A program made the translations under genes and the position numbers. From assembly GCF_022170825.1 (NCBI RefSeq), contig NZ_CP081878.1, forward strand, positions 894,001 through 958,000: a stretch of 64,000 nucleotides of DNA, given 5' to 3'. Under the pieces are notes generated by a model. It worked only from the letters and a program-made list of their open reading frames with translations, was not told where the DNA came from and did no database searches. The DNA comes from Exiguobacterium acetylicum. GTDB lineage: Bacteria; Bacillota; Bacilli; Exiguobacteriales; Exiguobacteriaceae. Positions 43,894 through 52,833 of the stretch are shown here, one piece after another; the first letter of the stretch is position 1, and the number at the start of each line of letters is the position of its first letter.

Positions 43894-44736
43894 ATGAAGG
43901 AATGGACGACACAACTCATGGAACGATTCGAATCACTTGGTGCAACAGATGTTCATTTCGTACCGAATGAAGCTTGCGTCCGAATCGTTTGTCGAACGGG
44001 TGACGGTTTGTGTGAACAAGAAGAGGTGGAACTGACGCGTTACCGGACACTTGTCAGTCATGTCCGCTATGAGGCGAACTTAAAGGAACAGAATGAGCGG
44101 ATTCCGCAAAGTGGTTTGTATCCGCACGGGAAAAAGGGCATGCGCGTCTCGTTGTTGCCGAGTCGACAAGGGGATGCGATGTCGTGGCGTTTTTATCGCT
44201 CGACGGTTTCTCGTGAATTGGCATTACGGACGCTACACGATCAACTAGACCTTGGCTGGTTAGCAGAGCAACGGCATGGTTGTATCATCATCTCGGGATC
44301 GACGGGTGCGGGAAAAACGACGATGTTATATTCCTTGATGGATGCGATGGATGAAAAACGCATCATCTCAATGGAAGACCCGGTGGAGTGTACGGTACCG
44401 AACGTTTTACAACTGGAACTAAATGAAAAGGCTGGATTTACTGCTACGCGATGTTTTGAAGAGATATTACGGGCAGACCCGGACTGGATTGCTTTTGGTG
44501 AAGTGCGGACGAGGGAGGCAGCACGTTTGACGATCAATGCCGCACTCAGTGGGCACGTCGTGTTGTTTACCTTACACGCCGGAAGTATTGACGAGGCACG
44601 ATTACGATTACGTAGTTTAGGTATCGAAGAGTCGGAACTAGCTGTCTGTCAACGGATCATTCATCTCGAACGAAAAGGAGAGGATGTACGCTGTACCGTC
44701 AGAAACTTACAAGCCGCGATCAAAGTCGGTTCTTAA
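43894..44736 (+). CDS. comGA: competence pseudopilus ATPase ComGA
   Basis: Traffic ATPase (PilB/GspE type) powering assembly of the DNA-uptake pseudopilus. 280 residues, clearly shorter than the roughly 350 of B. subtilis ComGA, missing part of the C-terminus. Walker A SGSTGAGKTTMLY, Asp box RIISMEDPVE, Walker B DPDWIAFGEVRTREAA, and His box HVVLFTLHAG are intact. Starts at ATG 43894 behind GGGAGGTGAAG. First gene of comGA-GG; the comGB frame opens inside its 3' end. Confidence 0.92.
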   Translation: MKEWTTQLMERFESLGATDVHFVPNEACVRIVCRTGDGLCEQEEVELTRYRTLVSHVRYEANLKEQNERIPQSGLYPHGKKGMRVSLLPSRQGDAMSWRFYRSTVSRELALRTLHDQLDLGWLAEQRHGCIIISGSTGAGKTTMLYSLMDAMDEKRIISMEDPVECTVPNVLQLELNEKAGFTATRCFEEILRADPDWIAFGEVRTREAARLTINAALSGHVVLFTLHAGSIDEARLRLRSLGIEESELAVCQRIIHLERKGEDVRCTVRNLQAAIKVGS

Positions 44737-45692
44737 AACGATATCATCGCTTGTTATCAAAAGGCATCTCAGCGAAAGAAACGTTGCTCATTTTAAAACG
44801 ATTTGAGCGTCACCCGTTCTCTGAAGTAGTCGGGGAAATGGAGCGACGTCTTGAAAAAGGAGACTCCTTCGCAGCGTCGCTTGAACCACTTGCTTTAACA
44901 AATGCACTAAAACGACTTCTGTTTGTTGGAGAGAAGACGGAACGACCGTTGCTCGTTCTACGTCAAATCGTGAAACTGCTCGACCTCGAAACGGAAATGC
45001 GATCGAAATTTTGGAAGATGATTCGCTATCCGCTTGTTCTAGCGACCAGTCTATTCCTCCTGTTCTTCTTTTACGCCCTCTACGTATTCCCGTCTCTCCT
45101 CGAGATGTCGGATCCAAAAACCCTTCCCTCTTTTCTTCATCTGCTTCTTCATCCTGCAGCAAAGTATATACTCGCAAGTATTCCTGTTCTTTTGTTAACC
45201 TCTGGCTACCTCTTTTTCCGGCTTTTCCCGTTGACCCGTATTTTACGACTCAAACCACTACAGCGCTTGATTCGTCTCTACTACAGCTATTTATTCACAA
45301 TTGAAGTGGGGTCATTCATTGATGCTGGTTTCTCACTCGAAGAGACATTTCGTCACCTCGAGCAAGGACAAGCGAATAAAAAAGGTCATCTCTATGCGCG
45401 TTTGCATGCTAAACAGCAAGCAGGAGAACCACTTGCTGAAGCGCTTGGTGAAGATGAAATCATCGAAGCCGAGACGATTGGAATCGTCCATTTGGCGCGA
45501 GAAAGTGGTGATCTTGGTCCATTGTTACTTGAACAAGCAACACTCTTACATGAATCAATGGAAGAGGAACTAGAGAAGAAATTGCTGTGGATTGAGCCGA
45601 TTTTATACGGCGGATTGACGATCATGACGGGAACGTTGTTTCTCATCTTGTATTATCCGATTCAGCTGGCGATTCAGCAGCTTCCATTCTAA
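44691..45692 (+). CDS. comGB: competence pseudopilus membrane platform ComGB
   Basis: GspF-type inner-membrane platform protein, 333 residues with three membrane segments. The start is unusual. The first standard start codon in frame is TTG 44751, but the upstream in-frame segment reads LTSRDQSRFLKRYHRLLSKG, which matches the conserved ComGB N-terminus (KEQAQFLKRLGRLLEKG type). The only start-like codon in that segment is CTG 44691, 7 nt after a strong RBS, AAAAGGAGAGG (44673-44683). I therefore start there; it overlaps comGA by 46 nt. If wrong, the gene starts at 44751. Confidence 0.8.
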   Translation: MYRQKLTSRDQSRFLKRYHRLLSKGISAKETLLILKRFERHPFSEVVGEMERRLEKGDSFAASLEPLALTNALKRLLFVGEKTERPLLVLRQIVKLLDLETEMRSKFWKMIRYPLVLATSLFLLFFFYALYVFPSLLEMSDPKTLPSFLHLLLHPAAKYILASIPVLLLTSGYLFFRLFPLTRILRLKPLQRLIRLYYSYLFTIEVGSFIDAGFSLEETFRHLEQGQANKKGHLYARLHAKQQAGEPLAEALGEDEIIEAETIGIVHLARESGDLGPLLLEQATLLHESMEEELEKKLLWIEPILYGGLTIMTGTLFLILYYPIQLAIQQLPF

Positions 45693-45709
45693 ACAGAGGA
45701 GACGATACG

Positions 45710-46021
45710 ATGAAACAATTCTTAAAACGACAGGATGGATTCACCTTACTTGAGATGGCAGCCGTCTTACTGATCATCTCATTGTTGCTACTCGTCTTGA
45801 TTCCGACGATGACGAGCGGGAAAGATCAAGCGAAAGGTGTCAGTTGCGAGGCGAACATCCGTGTCATTCGGTCAGAAGTTAATTTGTATTATGCGAAGGA
45901 GAAGAAGTATCCGGAATCGCTCCAGGCAATCAATCGCGGAACAGCTGATAAACCAAATGCCCTTGTCTGTGATCAGGAGACGTACACCTATGATCCGAAG
46001 ACCGGCGAACTTACGAAGTGA
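45710..46021 (+). CDS. comGC: major competence pseudopilin ComGC
   Basis: 103-residue prepilin and main subunit of the pseudopilus. Type III signal: basic MKQFLKRQDG, then cleavage before FTLLEMAAVLLIISLLLLVLIP (Glu5 of the mature protein). One Cys (VSCEANI) and another (VCDQET) could form a disulfide. Processed by ComC peptidase, which is not in this window. RBS ACAGAGGAGACG. Confidence 0.92.
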   Translation: MKQFLKRQDGFTLLEMAAVLLIISLLLLVLIPTMTSGKDQAKGVSCEANIRVIRSEVNLYYAKEKKYPESLQAINRGTADKPNALVCDQETYTYDPKTGELTK

Positions 46022-46451
46022 GCAAGGATTTACGTTATTTGAGATGACAGCGGTGTTGACGATCGTTGCTTGTTTACTTGTTTTGTTGTTGCCGGCACTG
46101 TTTGAGAAACGTCCGGACTGGATCCCGCTCGAACAAGAAGTACGTTTAATGGAACAAGATATACAGACGTTACGATTGATGCAGTACTCGAAACAAGATC
46201 AAGCATTGATGCAGTTTCGATTCCGCGGAGATGGGACAGGATATCTTGTCCTCGCAGATGACCGACTGTTATGGCAACGAACGTTTCAAAATGGACATAC
46301 GTGTACAGTTCCACCATCGAATCGAATCATCTATTTTAAAAGTTATCACTCGATTTATGCAGCAACCTGGTCTTGTCGTTCGGCGACAGCTGAATACGAG
46401 ATTAAGTTTTTGCTTGGGAACTATCAAATGGCAATTCGGAAAGTGAGGTAA
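45990..46451 (+). CDS. comGD: minor pseudopilin ComGD
   Basis: 153 residues from ATG 45990, which has AGGAG 10 nt upstream inside comGC; a frame opening at 45837 is just an extension through comGC. Prepilin motif EQG-FTLFEMTAVLTIVACLLVLLLP. Overlaps comGC by 32 nt and touches comGE, as is usual for comG operons. Confidence 0.85.
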   Translation: MIRRPANLRSEQGFTLFEMTAVLTIVACLLVLLLPALFEKRPDWIPLEQEVRLMEQDIQTLRLMQYSKQDQALMQFRFRGDGTGYLVLADDRLLWQRTFQNGHTCTVPPSNRIIYFKSYHSIYAATWSCRSATAEYEIKFLLGNYQMAIRKVR

Positions 46452-46816
46452 TGGTCGTGAACTCTACGCAAGAAGAGGGATTTTCTTTGCTTGAGACGAT
46501 TCTTTCCATCGTTGCGATCGGTACATTCTTGATGGTAGCGATTGACCCTTATCTCGATTTACGAGCAAAACAGATGAAATGGGAACGCGAGACGGAGCAA
46601 CTGGAGCAGATGGCAACGGATCAAGTCGAAAGCCGATCCGTGTCGTATGTCTTGAAGCAAGGAGCGTGGTGTAATGAAACGATGTGCCTTGCGAGCGGAA
46701 TCCGGAATGACGCTCCTCGAATTGTCATTCGTCCTCTGGCTCAGTCCACTTCTGCTGTTAGCGATTTTGACGTTGACGCCACTCGTCCGTCCACCAGAAG
46801 TCAACCGGATGAATGA
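46451..46816 (+). CDS. comGE: minor pseudopilin ComGE
   Basis: 121 residues. Prepilin motif EEG-FSLLETILSIVAIGTFLMVAI near the start. The last 45 or so residues (from CLASGIRN) are read from DNA that also encodes the comGF start in another frame; the overlap is 143 nt. That tail is rich in Ser, Thr, Arg and Pro and lacks pseudopilin character, so it may be a by-product of the overlap or a sign of a recent loss of the stop codon. Starts at ATG 46451, overlapping comGD by 1 nt. Confidence 0.75.
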   Translation: MVVNSTQEEGFSLLETILSIVAIGTFLMVAIDPYLDLRAKQMKWERETEQLEQMATDQVESRSVSYVLKQGAWCNETMCLASGIRNDAPRIVIRPLAQSTSAVSDFDVDATRPSTRSQPDE

Positions 46817-47102
46817 AGAGCTATTCTTTCATACAGTAGAAAGACTAATGTGGCGCAGTACGATGTGTGAGCGCGTCGGAGACGAGATCCGCGGAATGGA
46901 CGTCAATCCGGGAGAGACGGCTGAAAAATGGCGTCTCGTGCGTGTGCAAGATCAGTTACGGCTCAAGAAAGAACAGGGAGGTGAACTGACATACGCCCGC
47001 GACGTCAAACACTACATGGTGACAGGGGATGCCGAGATCATCTCGATTCAGTTGAACGACAACAGACGTTCTTTCCGGTGCGTCAAGAAGGATTCATCTT
47101 AA
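46674..47102 (+). CDS. comGF: minor pseudopilin ComGF
   Basis: 142 residues; prepilin motif ESG-MTLLELSFVLWLSPLLLLAIL, with Met in place of the usual Phe after the cleavage Gly. AAGGAG lies 9-10 nt before ATG 46674, inside comGE. Ends 25 nt into comGG. Cysteines near residues 63 and 138 could pair. Confidence 0.85.
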   Translation: MKRCALRAESGMTLLELSFVLWLSPLLLLAILTLTPLVRPPEVNRMNEELFFHTVERLMWRSTMCERVGDEIRGMDVNPGETAEKWRLVRVQDQLRLKKEQGGELTYARDVKHYMVTGDAEIISIQLNDNRRSFRCVKKDSS

Positions 47103-47371
47103 TTCAAACCTTATTGTTGCTTTTAGGGATGGGAATCGTAATCTTGATTTCTTGTCAACAGATCGATGAAGAGATACGCCATCATCAGTTAGAACAAGAA
47201 GCACTCCAACTCGAGTCACTCATTCGTGCAGCGAAAGCGGACTGTACGAAAGAAGAAACGCTTCACTACCCAATCGGACAAGTCAGCTGTACAGCGACCG
47301 ATAAAGGCTTTAAAATGGAAGCGAGATTAGAGAATGGTCAAAGAATCGAGGCGGTCGTCACACATGAGTAA
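47078..47371 (+). CDS. comGG: minor pseudopilin ComGG
   Basis: 97 residues from GTG 47078. Short start MRQEG-FILIQTLLLLLGMGIVILI, the atypical prepilin end of comG operons. Position, size and the Cys pattern (SCQQ, ADCTK, VSCTA) support ComGG. It overlaps both comGF (25 nt) and aroK (8 nt). Confidence 0.75.
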   Translation: MRQEGFILIQTLLLLLGMGIVILISCQQIDEEIRHHQLEQEALQLESLIRAAKADCTKEETLHYPIGQVSCTATDKGFKMEARLENGQRIEAVVTHE

Positions 47372-47849
47372 GGTTTATTTGATTGGGTTTATGGGAACTG
47401 GTAAAACAGTCGTCGGACATCGATTAAGCACACAATACGAGGTCGACGAACTAGATGAACGGTTCGTACAGGAACATGGACAAACGATTACTGCTTTTTT
47501 CGCCAAGCATGGCGAAGCAGGGTTTCGTGCACATGAAAGCGAATTGTTGAAGAATAGTAAAGCCGAAGTGGTTGTCACAGGTGGCGGAATCGTCGAACGA
47601 GAAGAGAACCGACTGTACATGCAGGAGTCCGGAATAGTGGTCTGGATCGATACACCCTTTGATTTGATTTGGGAACGTATCGCCTCTGATCCGAATCGTC
47701 CCCTCGTGACAGAACGGGAACAGGTGAAACAATTGTTTGAACGTCGCTATTCCTTATATGCTGGAGTGTCTACTGTTCGACTTGAAGGAACGGCATCAAT
47801 CGAAGAATTAACGCGTGCGATTGAAACTGTATTGGAGGAGAAGTCATGA
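47364..47849 (+). CDS. aroK: shikimate kinase
   Basis: Phosphorylates shikimate in the chorismate pathway. 161 residues: Walker A GFMGTGKT, substrate Asp in VDELDERF, Arg in AGFRAHESELL, GGGIVEREEN, and lid with DPNRPLV. Start ATG 47364 overlaps the end of comGG, so a housekeeping gene is translated at the end of the competence operon. aroQ (same pathway) lies 9 kb downstream. It probably needs a promoter of its own within comG to be expressed outside competence. Confidence 0.92.
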   Translation: MSKVYLIGFMGTGKTVVGHRLSTQYEVDELDERFVQEHGQTITAFFAKHGEAGFRAHESELLKNSKAEVVVTGGGIVEREENRLYMQESGIVVWIDTPFDLIWERIASDPNRPLVTEREQVKQLFERRYSLYAGVSTVRLEGTASIEELTRAIETVLEEKS

Positions 47850-48160
47850 TTTGGATTACGTTAGGTATTATTTTATTGTCCATCGTAGGACTTGTGCTGT
47901 TTGGATTTAGTCTTTACAAAAAGAAGTTGTCTCAGGACATTCGACAGTTAAAACAACTGATGGAACGCTTTACGATTCGTCAGCAAACACTACAAACGAA
48001 CATCGATCATACGACGCATCGTGTCGATCAAATCAAAGGAAACATCAATCGAATTACTGAAGAAGGAAATCGCGTCAAGCAAGGGGCAAGTCAGTTGGTT
48101 ACAGAAGGTCGACGACTTCAAGAAGAAATCAAACGAACTGCCGGGATTAAACAATTTTGA
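47846..48160 (+). CDS. membrane-anchored coiled-coil protein (DUF948-like)
   Basis: 104 residues: one N-terminal membrane helix (WITLGIILLSIVGLVLFGFSLY) and then a long amphipathic coiled coil (from LSQDIRQLKQLMERF to EEIKRTAG). Overlaps aroK by ATGA. The DUF948 family of small membrane coiled-coil proteins is the nearest resemblance. Function unknown. Confidence 0.7.
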   Translation: MIWITLGIILLSIVGLVLFGFSLYKKKLSQDIRQLKQLMERFTIRQQTLQTNIDHTTHRVDQIKGNINRITEEGNRVKQGASQLVTEGRRLQEEIKRTAGIKQF

Positions 48161-48192
48161 AATGGCTTTCATGGGAAGAATATGAAACAATA

Positions 48193-48226
48193 GGAGAGAA
48201 GGGACAGGGTCCTTTCTCTCTTTTTC
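48193..48226 (+). terminator. terminator of the comG-aroK operon
   Basis: GGAGAGAAGG (48193-48202) pairs with CCTTTCTCTC (48211-48220) with one offset; T5 follows. Confidence 0.8.
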
Positions 48227-48344
48227 GTATGTTCCTTTTTCCGAATAATACTAGATAATTATGATTTTAATTGGTAAGATGGATTTGAAAATGGAACATT
48301 AAAGAGAAGAGAGAGTAAAAACGTTCGTGAATAGGGGGATTTGT

Positions 48345-49427
48345 ATGAGTCAAACGACATTGAAAAGAACACCGTTATTCGAAACGGTTTCGCAAACCGG
48401 TAAGATGGTGGACTTTGCAGGTTTTGAAATGCCAGTTTTATTTTCCTCGATTAAAGAAGAGCACGTTGCAGTAAGGGAGAATGTCGGTATGTTCGACGTC
48501 TCGCACATGGGTGAACTGTTCGTTAGCGGACCGGATGCTCTTTCGTTTTTACAAGCCACATTATCGAATGATATTTCGAAGATTGCGGTGGGGCAAGCGC
48601 AATATAACGTCTTATGCCAAGAAGACGGTGGCACGGTCGATGATTTACTCGTCTATCGTTTAGCAGAAATGGACTATCTTCTTGTCGTCAATGCATCGAA
48701 CATTGAAAAAGATGAACAACATCTGCGTCAGTATATATCAGGGAACGTCACACTTGATAATCAATCAGATCAATACAGTCAAATCGCTGTCCAAGGACCT
48801 CGTGCGGAAGCAGTTCTCTCCGGCATGACGTCACTTAACTTATCAGAAATCGGATTCTTCAAGTTTCAACGGGGAACGGTTGCGGGAGTCGAGATGATCG
48901 TCTCGCGTAGCGGTTATACAGGAGAAGATGGGTTCGAGCTTTACATGGCAGCTGGTGACGCACCTGCTGTCTGGCAAGCACTGCTTGAGCAAGGTGTCGT
49001 ACCGTGCGGACTCGGGGCACGCGACACATTGCGCTTTGAGGCATGTCTTCCGCTTTATGGCCATGAATTATCAGCGACGATTTCACCAATCGAAGCTGGT
49101 ATGGGCTTTGCCGTCAAACCACAAGTCAAATCGTTCGTTGGTTCTGAAGTCTTGTTGCAACAAAAAGAACAAGGTGCACCACGTCGATTGATTGGTCTTG
49201 AACTACTCGATAAAGGGATTGCGCGTCAAGATGCACCGGTTTGGCATGACGGGGAAGTCGTTGGTATCGTGACGACGGGTACATTACCACCGACAGTCGG
49301 AAAAGCAATTGCTTGGGCACTCGTTCCAGCAGAAGTAGCGGAACAAGAACAGTTTGAAGTGGAAGTACGCGGCAAACGTCTAGCAGCAAAACGAACAGCG
49401 ACACCGTTTTATCGTCGCACGAAATAA
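48345..49427 (+). CDS. gcvT: glycine cleavage system T protein (aminomethyltransferase)
   Basis: Transfers the methylene group of the H-protein-bound intermediate to tetrahydrofolate, releasing ammonia. 360 residues; MVDFAGFEMPVLFSSIKEEH, VGMFDVSHMGE (folate-binding region), QYNVLCQEDGGTVDDLLVYR, and SRSGYTGEDGFELY are diagnostic. ATG 48345 with AGGGGGATT is preferred. First of gcvT-gcvPA-gcvPB. The leader (48227-48344) shows no glycine riboswitch. gcvH is not in the window. Confidence 0.95.
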   Translation: MSQTTLKRTPLFETVSQTGKMVDFAGFEMPVLFSSIKEEHVAVRENVGMFDVSHMGELFVSGPDALSFLQATLSNDISKIAVGQAQYNVLCQEDGGTVDDLLVYRLAEMDYLLVVNASNIEKDEQHLRQYISGNVTLDNQSDQYSQIAVQGPRAEAVLSGMTSLNLSEIGFFKFQRGTVAGVEMIVSRSGYTGEDGFELYMAAGDAPAVWQALLEQGVVPCGLGARDTLRFEACLPLYGHELSATISPIEAGMGFAVKPQVKSFVGSEVLLQQKEQGAPRRLIGLELLDKGIARQDAPVWHDGEVVGIVTTGTLPPTVGKAIAWALVPAEVAEQEQFEVEVRGKRLAAKRTATPFYRRTK

Positions 49428-49440
49428 GGGGGATATTTCT

Positions 49441-50787
49441 ATGGATTTTCGTTATTTACCAATGACAGCAGAAGATGAGCAGGCGATGTTACAAACGATC
49501 GGTGCAGCGTCGATCGAGGATTTACTCGCTGATATCCCGGCATCCGTCCGTGATAACGGTACATTGGAAGAAGTCGGGATTCCACTTCCGGAAACAGACT
49601 TGATTCGGACGCTCTCGAAGCTTGCCGACCAAAATATGAATACGAAACAATATCCATCGTTCCTTGGCGCTGGCATCTACGATCACTATGCTCCAGCTGT
49701 CGTCAACCACATGTTACTTCGCTCAGAGTTCTACACTGCCTATACACCGTATCAGCCAGAGATTTCGCAAGGGGAATTACAAGCGATTTTTGAATTCCAA
49801 TCGATGATTTGCGAATTGACAGGCATGGATGTTGCGAACTCGTCGATGTATGACGGGATCACGGCGTTAGCGGAAGCGGCGATGCTCGCTTGTGCTCATA
49901 CGAAGAAAAAAACGATCGTTCTTTCAGACGGTGTCCATCCGGAAGCGCACGATGTCGTTCGGACGTATGCGAACGGTCCAGGACTAAACGTCGAGACGTT
50001 GTCGCTTGAGCAAGGTGTGACACGAATCGATCAACTCGATGCGATTGAAGACGTCGCTTGTGTCATCGTCCAGTATCCGAACTTCTACGGACGCGTCGAA
50101 GAATTACAAGCATTGGCAGATGCGACCCATGCACGCGGTGCGCTGTTCATCGTCTCTGCGAATCCACTTGCGCTCGGTATCTTAGAAGCGCCAGGTAAAC
50201 TTGGTGCAGATATCACGATCGGAGACTGCCAGCCGTTCGGGATTCCACAAAGTTTTGGTGGACCGACGTGTGGTTATTTCACGACGACAAAAGCGTTGAT
50301 GCGTAAGATTCCGGGTCGTCTCGTTGGACAGACGGTCGACGAGAACGGAAAACGTGGCTTTGTTCTGACGTTACAAGCACGTGAACAACACATTCGTCGC
50401 GATAAGGCGACATCTAACATCTGCTCGAACCAAGCGTTGAACGCACTCGCTGCTTCGATCGCGATGAGCGCACTCGGAAAACGGGGAATCCGAGAACTCG
50501 CAACACGCAACTTACAAACAGCGCATGCGTTAAAACAAAAGCTGAAACAAGCTGGCTTTACAATCGTTGACGATGGTCCGAGCTTTAATGAATTCGTCGT
50601 CACGTTACCAATCGATGCGACACGTGCAAGTCAACAATTGCTCGATCACGGGATCATCGGCGGTTTGCCGCTAGGTGCTTATGACGCAACGCGTCAGAAC
50701 GAAATGCTCGTTTGTGCAACGGAATTACGGACGAAAGAAGAGTTGGATCAATTCGTGACAGCGTTAGGGGGACTCACACATGAATGA
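49441..50787 (+). CDS. gcvPA: glycine dehydrogenase (decarboxylating) subunit 1
   Basis: N-terminal half of the P protein, which in Firmicutes is split in two. 448 residues: [44 protein letters not shown] and [10 protein letters not shown]. Works with GcvPB as an alpha2beta2 enzyme decarboxylating glycine. 13 nt after gcvT; overlaps gcvPB by 8 nt. Confidence 0.95.
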   Translation: MDFRYLPMTAEDEQAMLQTIGAASIEDLLADIPASVRDNGTLEEVGIPLPETDLIRTLSKLADQNMNTKQYPSFLGAGIYDHYAPAVVNHMLLRSEFYTAYTPYQPEISQGELQAIFEFQSMICELTGMDVANSSMYDGITALAEAAMLACAHTKKKTIVLSDGVHPEAHDVVRTYANGPGLNVETLSLEQGVTRIDQLDAIEDVACVIVQYPNFYGRVEELQALADATHARGALFIVSANPLALGILEAPGKLGADITIGDCQPFGIPQSFGGPTCGYFTTTKALMRKIPGRLVGQTVDENGKRGFVLTLQAREQHIRRDKATSNICSNQALNALAASIAMSALGKRGIRELATRNLQTAHALKQKLKQAGFTIVDDGPSFNEFVVTLPIDATRASQQLLDHGIIGGLPLGAYDATRQNEMLVCATELRTKEELDQFVTALGGLTHE

Positions 50788-52249
50788 GCAAACATTGATC
50801 TTTGAAATTTCGAAACCGGGACGCATCGCCTATAGCTTACCGCTACCGACTGTTGATGAAGTGGCAGTAGAAGAATTGTTACCGGCTTCGATGTTACGGA
50901 AGGAAGACGTGGCGTTACCGGAAGTATCGGAACTCGATCTCGTCCGACACTATACGGCGCTTTCAAACCGTAACCATGGTGTGGATTCTGGATTCTATCC
51001 ACTCGGCTCATGTACGATGAAATACAACCCGAAAATCAATGAAGATATGGCACGCCTCCCTGGCTTTGCGCACATTCATCCGCTTCAGCCGGTCGAGAGT
51101 GTTCAAGGGGCACTCGGTTTGATGTATGATCTTCAAGAAAAACTCGCGGTCATCACAGGTATGGATGAAGTAACACTCCAGCCGGCAGCGGGAGCGCACG
51201 GTGAGTGGACAGGTTTGATGTTAATTAAGGCGTACCACCATGCGCGTGGTGATTTCAAACGGACGAAAGTTCTCGTACCAGACTCAGCCCACGGAACGAA
51301 TCCGGCATCGGCATCGGTCGCTGGTTTTGATACGGTGACGGTCTTATCGGATGAGCGTGGTCTTGTTGATCTTGAAGACTTAAAGAAAAAAGTCGGTGAA
51401 GATACGGCAGCACTCATGTTGACGAACCCAAACACGCTTGGTCTGTTCGAATCCGATATCGTTGAAATCGCAAAAGCGGTTCACGAAGCGGGCGGGAAAC
51501 TGTACTATGATGGTGCAAACTCGAACGCGATCATGGGGATCGCACGTCCGGGGGACATGGGCTTTGACGTCGTCCACTTGAACTTGCATAAGACGTTCAC
51601 TGGACCACACGGTGGCGGTGGACCAGGATCAGGACCAGTCGGTGTCAAACAAGATTTGATTCCGTACTTGCCAAAACCAATCGTCCGTAAAGAAGAAGAA
51701 CGGTATGTCCTTGACTACGATCGTCCAGAAGCAATCGGTCGCGTCAAACCGTTCTACGGGAACTTCGGTATCAACGTTCGTGCCTATAGCTATATTCGGA
51801 CGATGGGCGGAGCTGGACTCGCTCGCGTCTCGAAAGAAGCAGTCTTGAATGCGAACTATATGTTGGCTCGTCTCAAAGGTGCATTTGATGCTCCGTACGA
51901 TGTTTATTGTAAACACGAGTTCGTCTTGTCAGGTAAACGTCAAAAAGCACTCGGTGTCCGGACGCTTGATATCGCTAAACGTCTGCTTGACTTTGGATAC
52001 CATCCACCAACGATCTACTTCCCGTTGAACGTTGAGGAATGTATCATGATCGAACCAACAGAAACAGAGTCGAAAGAAACACTCGACGCCTTCTGTGACG
52101 CGATGCTCCAAATCGCAAAAGAGGTCGAAGAGACACCAGACGTCGTCTTGAACGCACCGCACACGACGGTCGTCAAACGGATGGACGAGACACTTGCTGC
52201 GCGCAAGCCAGTCTTACGTTATCAACCAAAACAAGAAGTACACGTATAA
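50780..52249 (+). CDS. gcvPB: glycine dehydrogenase (decarboxylating) subunit 2
   Basis: C-terminal half of the P protein carrying pyridoxal phosphate. 489 residues; the PLP lysine is in [19 protein letters not shown], with substrate and cofactor residues in [10 protein letters not shown] and [11 protein letters not shown]. Last gene of the operon; a terminator shared with the convergent rhodanese gene follows. Confidence 0.95.
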   Translation: MNEQTLIFEISKPGRIAYSLPLPTVDEVAVEELLPASMLRKEDVALPEVSELDLVRHYTALSNRNHGVDSGFYPLGSCTMKYNPKINEDMARLPGFAHIHPLQPVESVQGALGLMYDLQEKLAVITGMDEVTLQPAAGAHGEWTGLMLIKAYHHARGDFKRTKVLVPDSAHGTNPASASVAGFDTVTVLSDERGLVDLEDLKKKVGEDTAALMLTNPNTLGLFESDIVEIAKAVHEAGGKLYYDGANSNAIMGIARPGDMGFDVVHLNLHKTFTGPHGGGGPGSGPVGVKQDLIPYLPKPIVRKEEERYVLDYDRPEAIGRVKPFYGNFGINVRAYSYIRTMGGAGLARVSKEAVLNANYMLARLKGAFDAPYDVYCKHEFVLSGKRQKALGVRTLDIAKRLLDFGYHPPTIYFPLNVEECIMIEPTETESKETLDAFCDAMLQIAKEVEETPDVVLNAPHTTVVKRMDETLAARKPVLRYQPKQEVHV

Positions 52250-52258
52250 GCGAGCTCG

Positions 52259-52300
52259 AAAAAAGAGGATTTCTCCGATGAAGGAGAGATCCTCTTTTTA
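52259..52300. terminator. terminator between gcvPB and yqhL
   Basis: AAAAGAGGAT (52261-52270) pairs with ATCCTCTTTT (52289-52298), with an internal CTCC/GGAG; usable from both sides. Confidence 0.85.
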
Positions 52301-52314
52301 CGATGAGCGAAGCG

Positions 52315-52695
52315 TCAGCTCCGTTTGATTTTTCCTGACCACTGCTTGAATCCGCCTTTTAACTGATACAGATTCGTATAACCTGCTTTTTTCAAGACTT
52401 TTGCAGCCTGTGAAGAACGCATGCTTCCTTGGCAATACAAGTAAATCGGCATGTCTTTCCGTAATTCCTTCGAACGCATCTTCATTTGACTGACCGGGAT
52501 GTTCCGGGCACCGACGATGTGTCCACCTTTGAATTCTTGTGTTTCACGGACATCGACGATTTGTGCTTTGCGGTAGTTCGCGCGGAATTCTTCTTGCGAC
52601 AATTTCGTGATGCCTTTGACCGGCATGAAACGCCAAGCGATGTAGGCGATTAACGCGACCCATAATACGATCGTAATGATAGTTCCAGTTTCCAT
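52315..52695 (-). CDS. yqhL: membrane-anchored rhodanese-like protein (YqhL)
   Basis: 126 residues: one membrane helix (TGTIITIVLWVALIAYIAW), then a rhodanese domain (VDVRETQEFKGGHIVGARNIP) with the active-site Cys in YCQGSMRSS. The start at 52695 gives exactly the length of B. subtilis YqhL; a longer frame to 52764 is unlikely. It diverges from lipM as in B. subtilis. Probable sulfurtransferase or persulfide handling; substrate unknown. Confidence 0.85.
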   Translation of the reverse strand: METGTIITIVLWVALIAYIAWRFMPVKGITKLSQEEFRANYRKAQIVDVRETQEFKGGHIVGARNIPVSQMKMRSKELRKDMPIYLYCQGSMRSSQAAKVLKKAGYTNLYQLKGGFKQWSGKIKRS

Positions 52696-52833
52696 ATTCG
52701 ACTTCCAACCCCTTCGTTCGTTTAACCTCTGTTTCATTATAGTCAACGAAATCGATTTCGGCAATCGACTCGTGATTGCGCGACTGAGAATGGGTTTGAT
52801 ACACTAAGACGGAAACGTTTTGGGGGTGTTCGA

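Noticed and set aside
46451-47102. Sequencing frameshift fusing comGE and comGF
   Set aside because: Both have their own prepilin motif, and comGF has a good RBS and start, so two genes are more likely than one broken gene.
48193-48220. GGAGAG as part of a glycine riboswitch
   Set aside because: It is the left arm of a terminator stem with a T tract; the other aptamer helices are absent.
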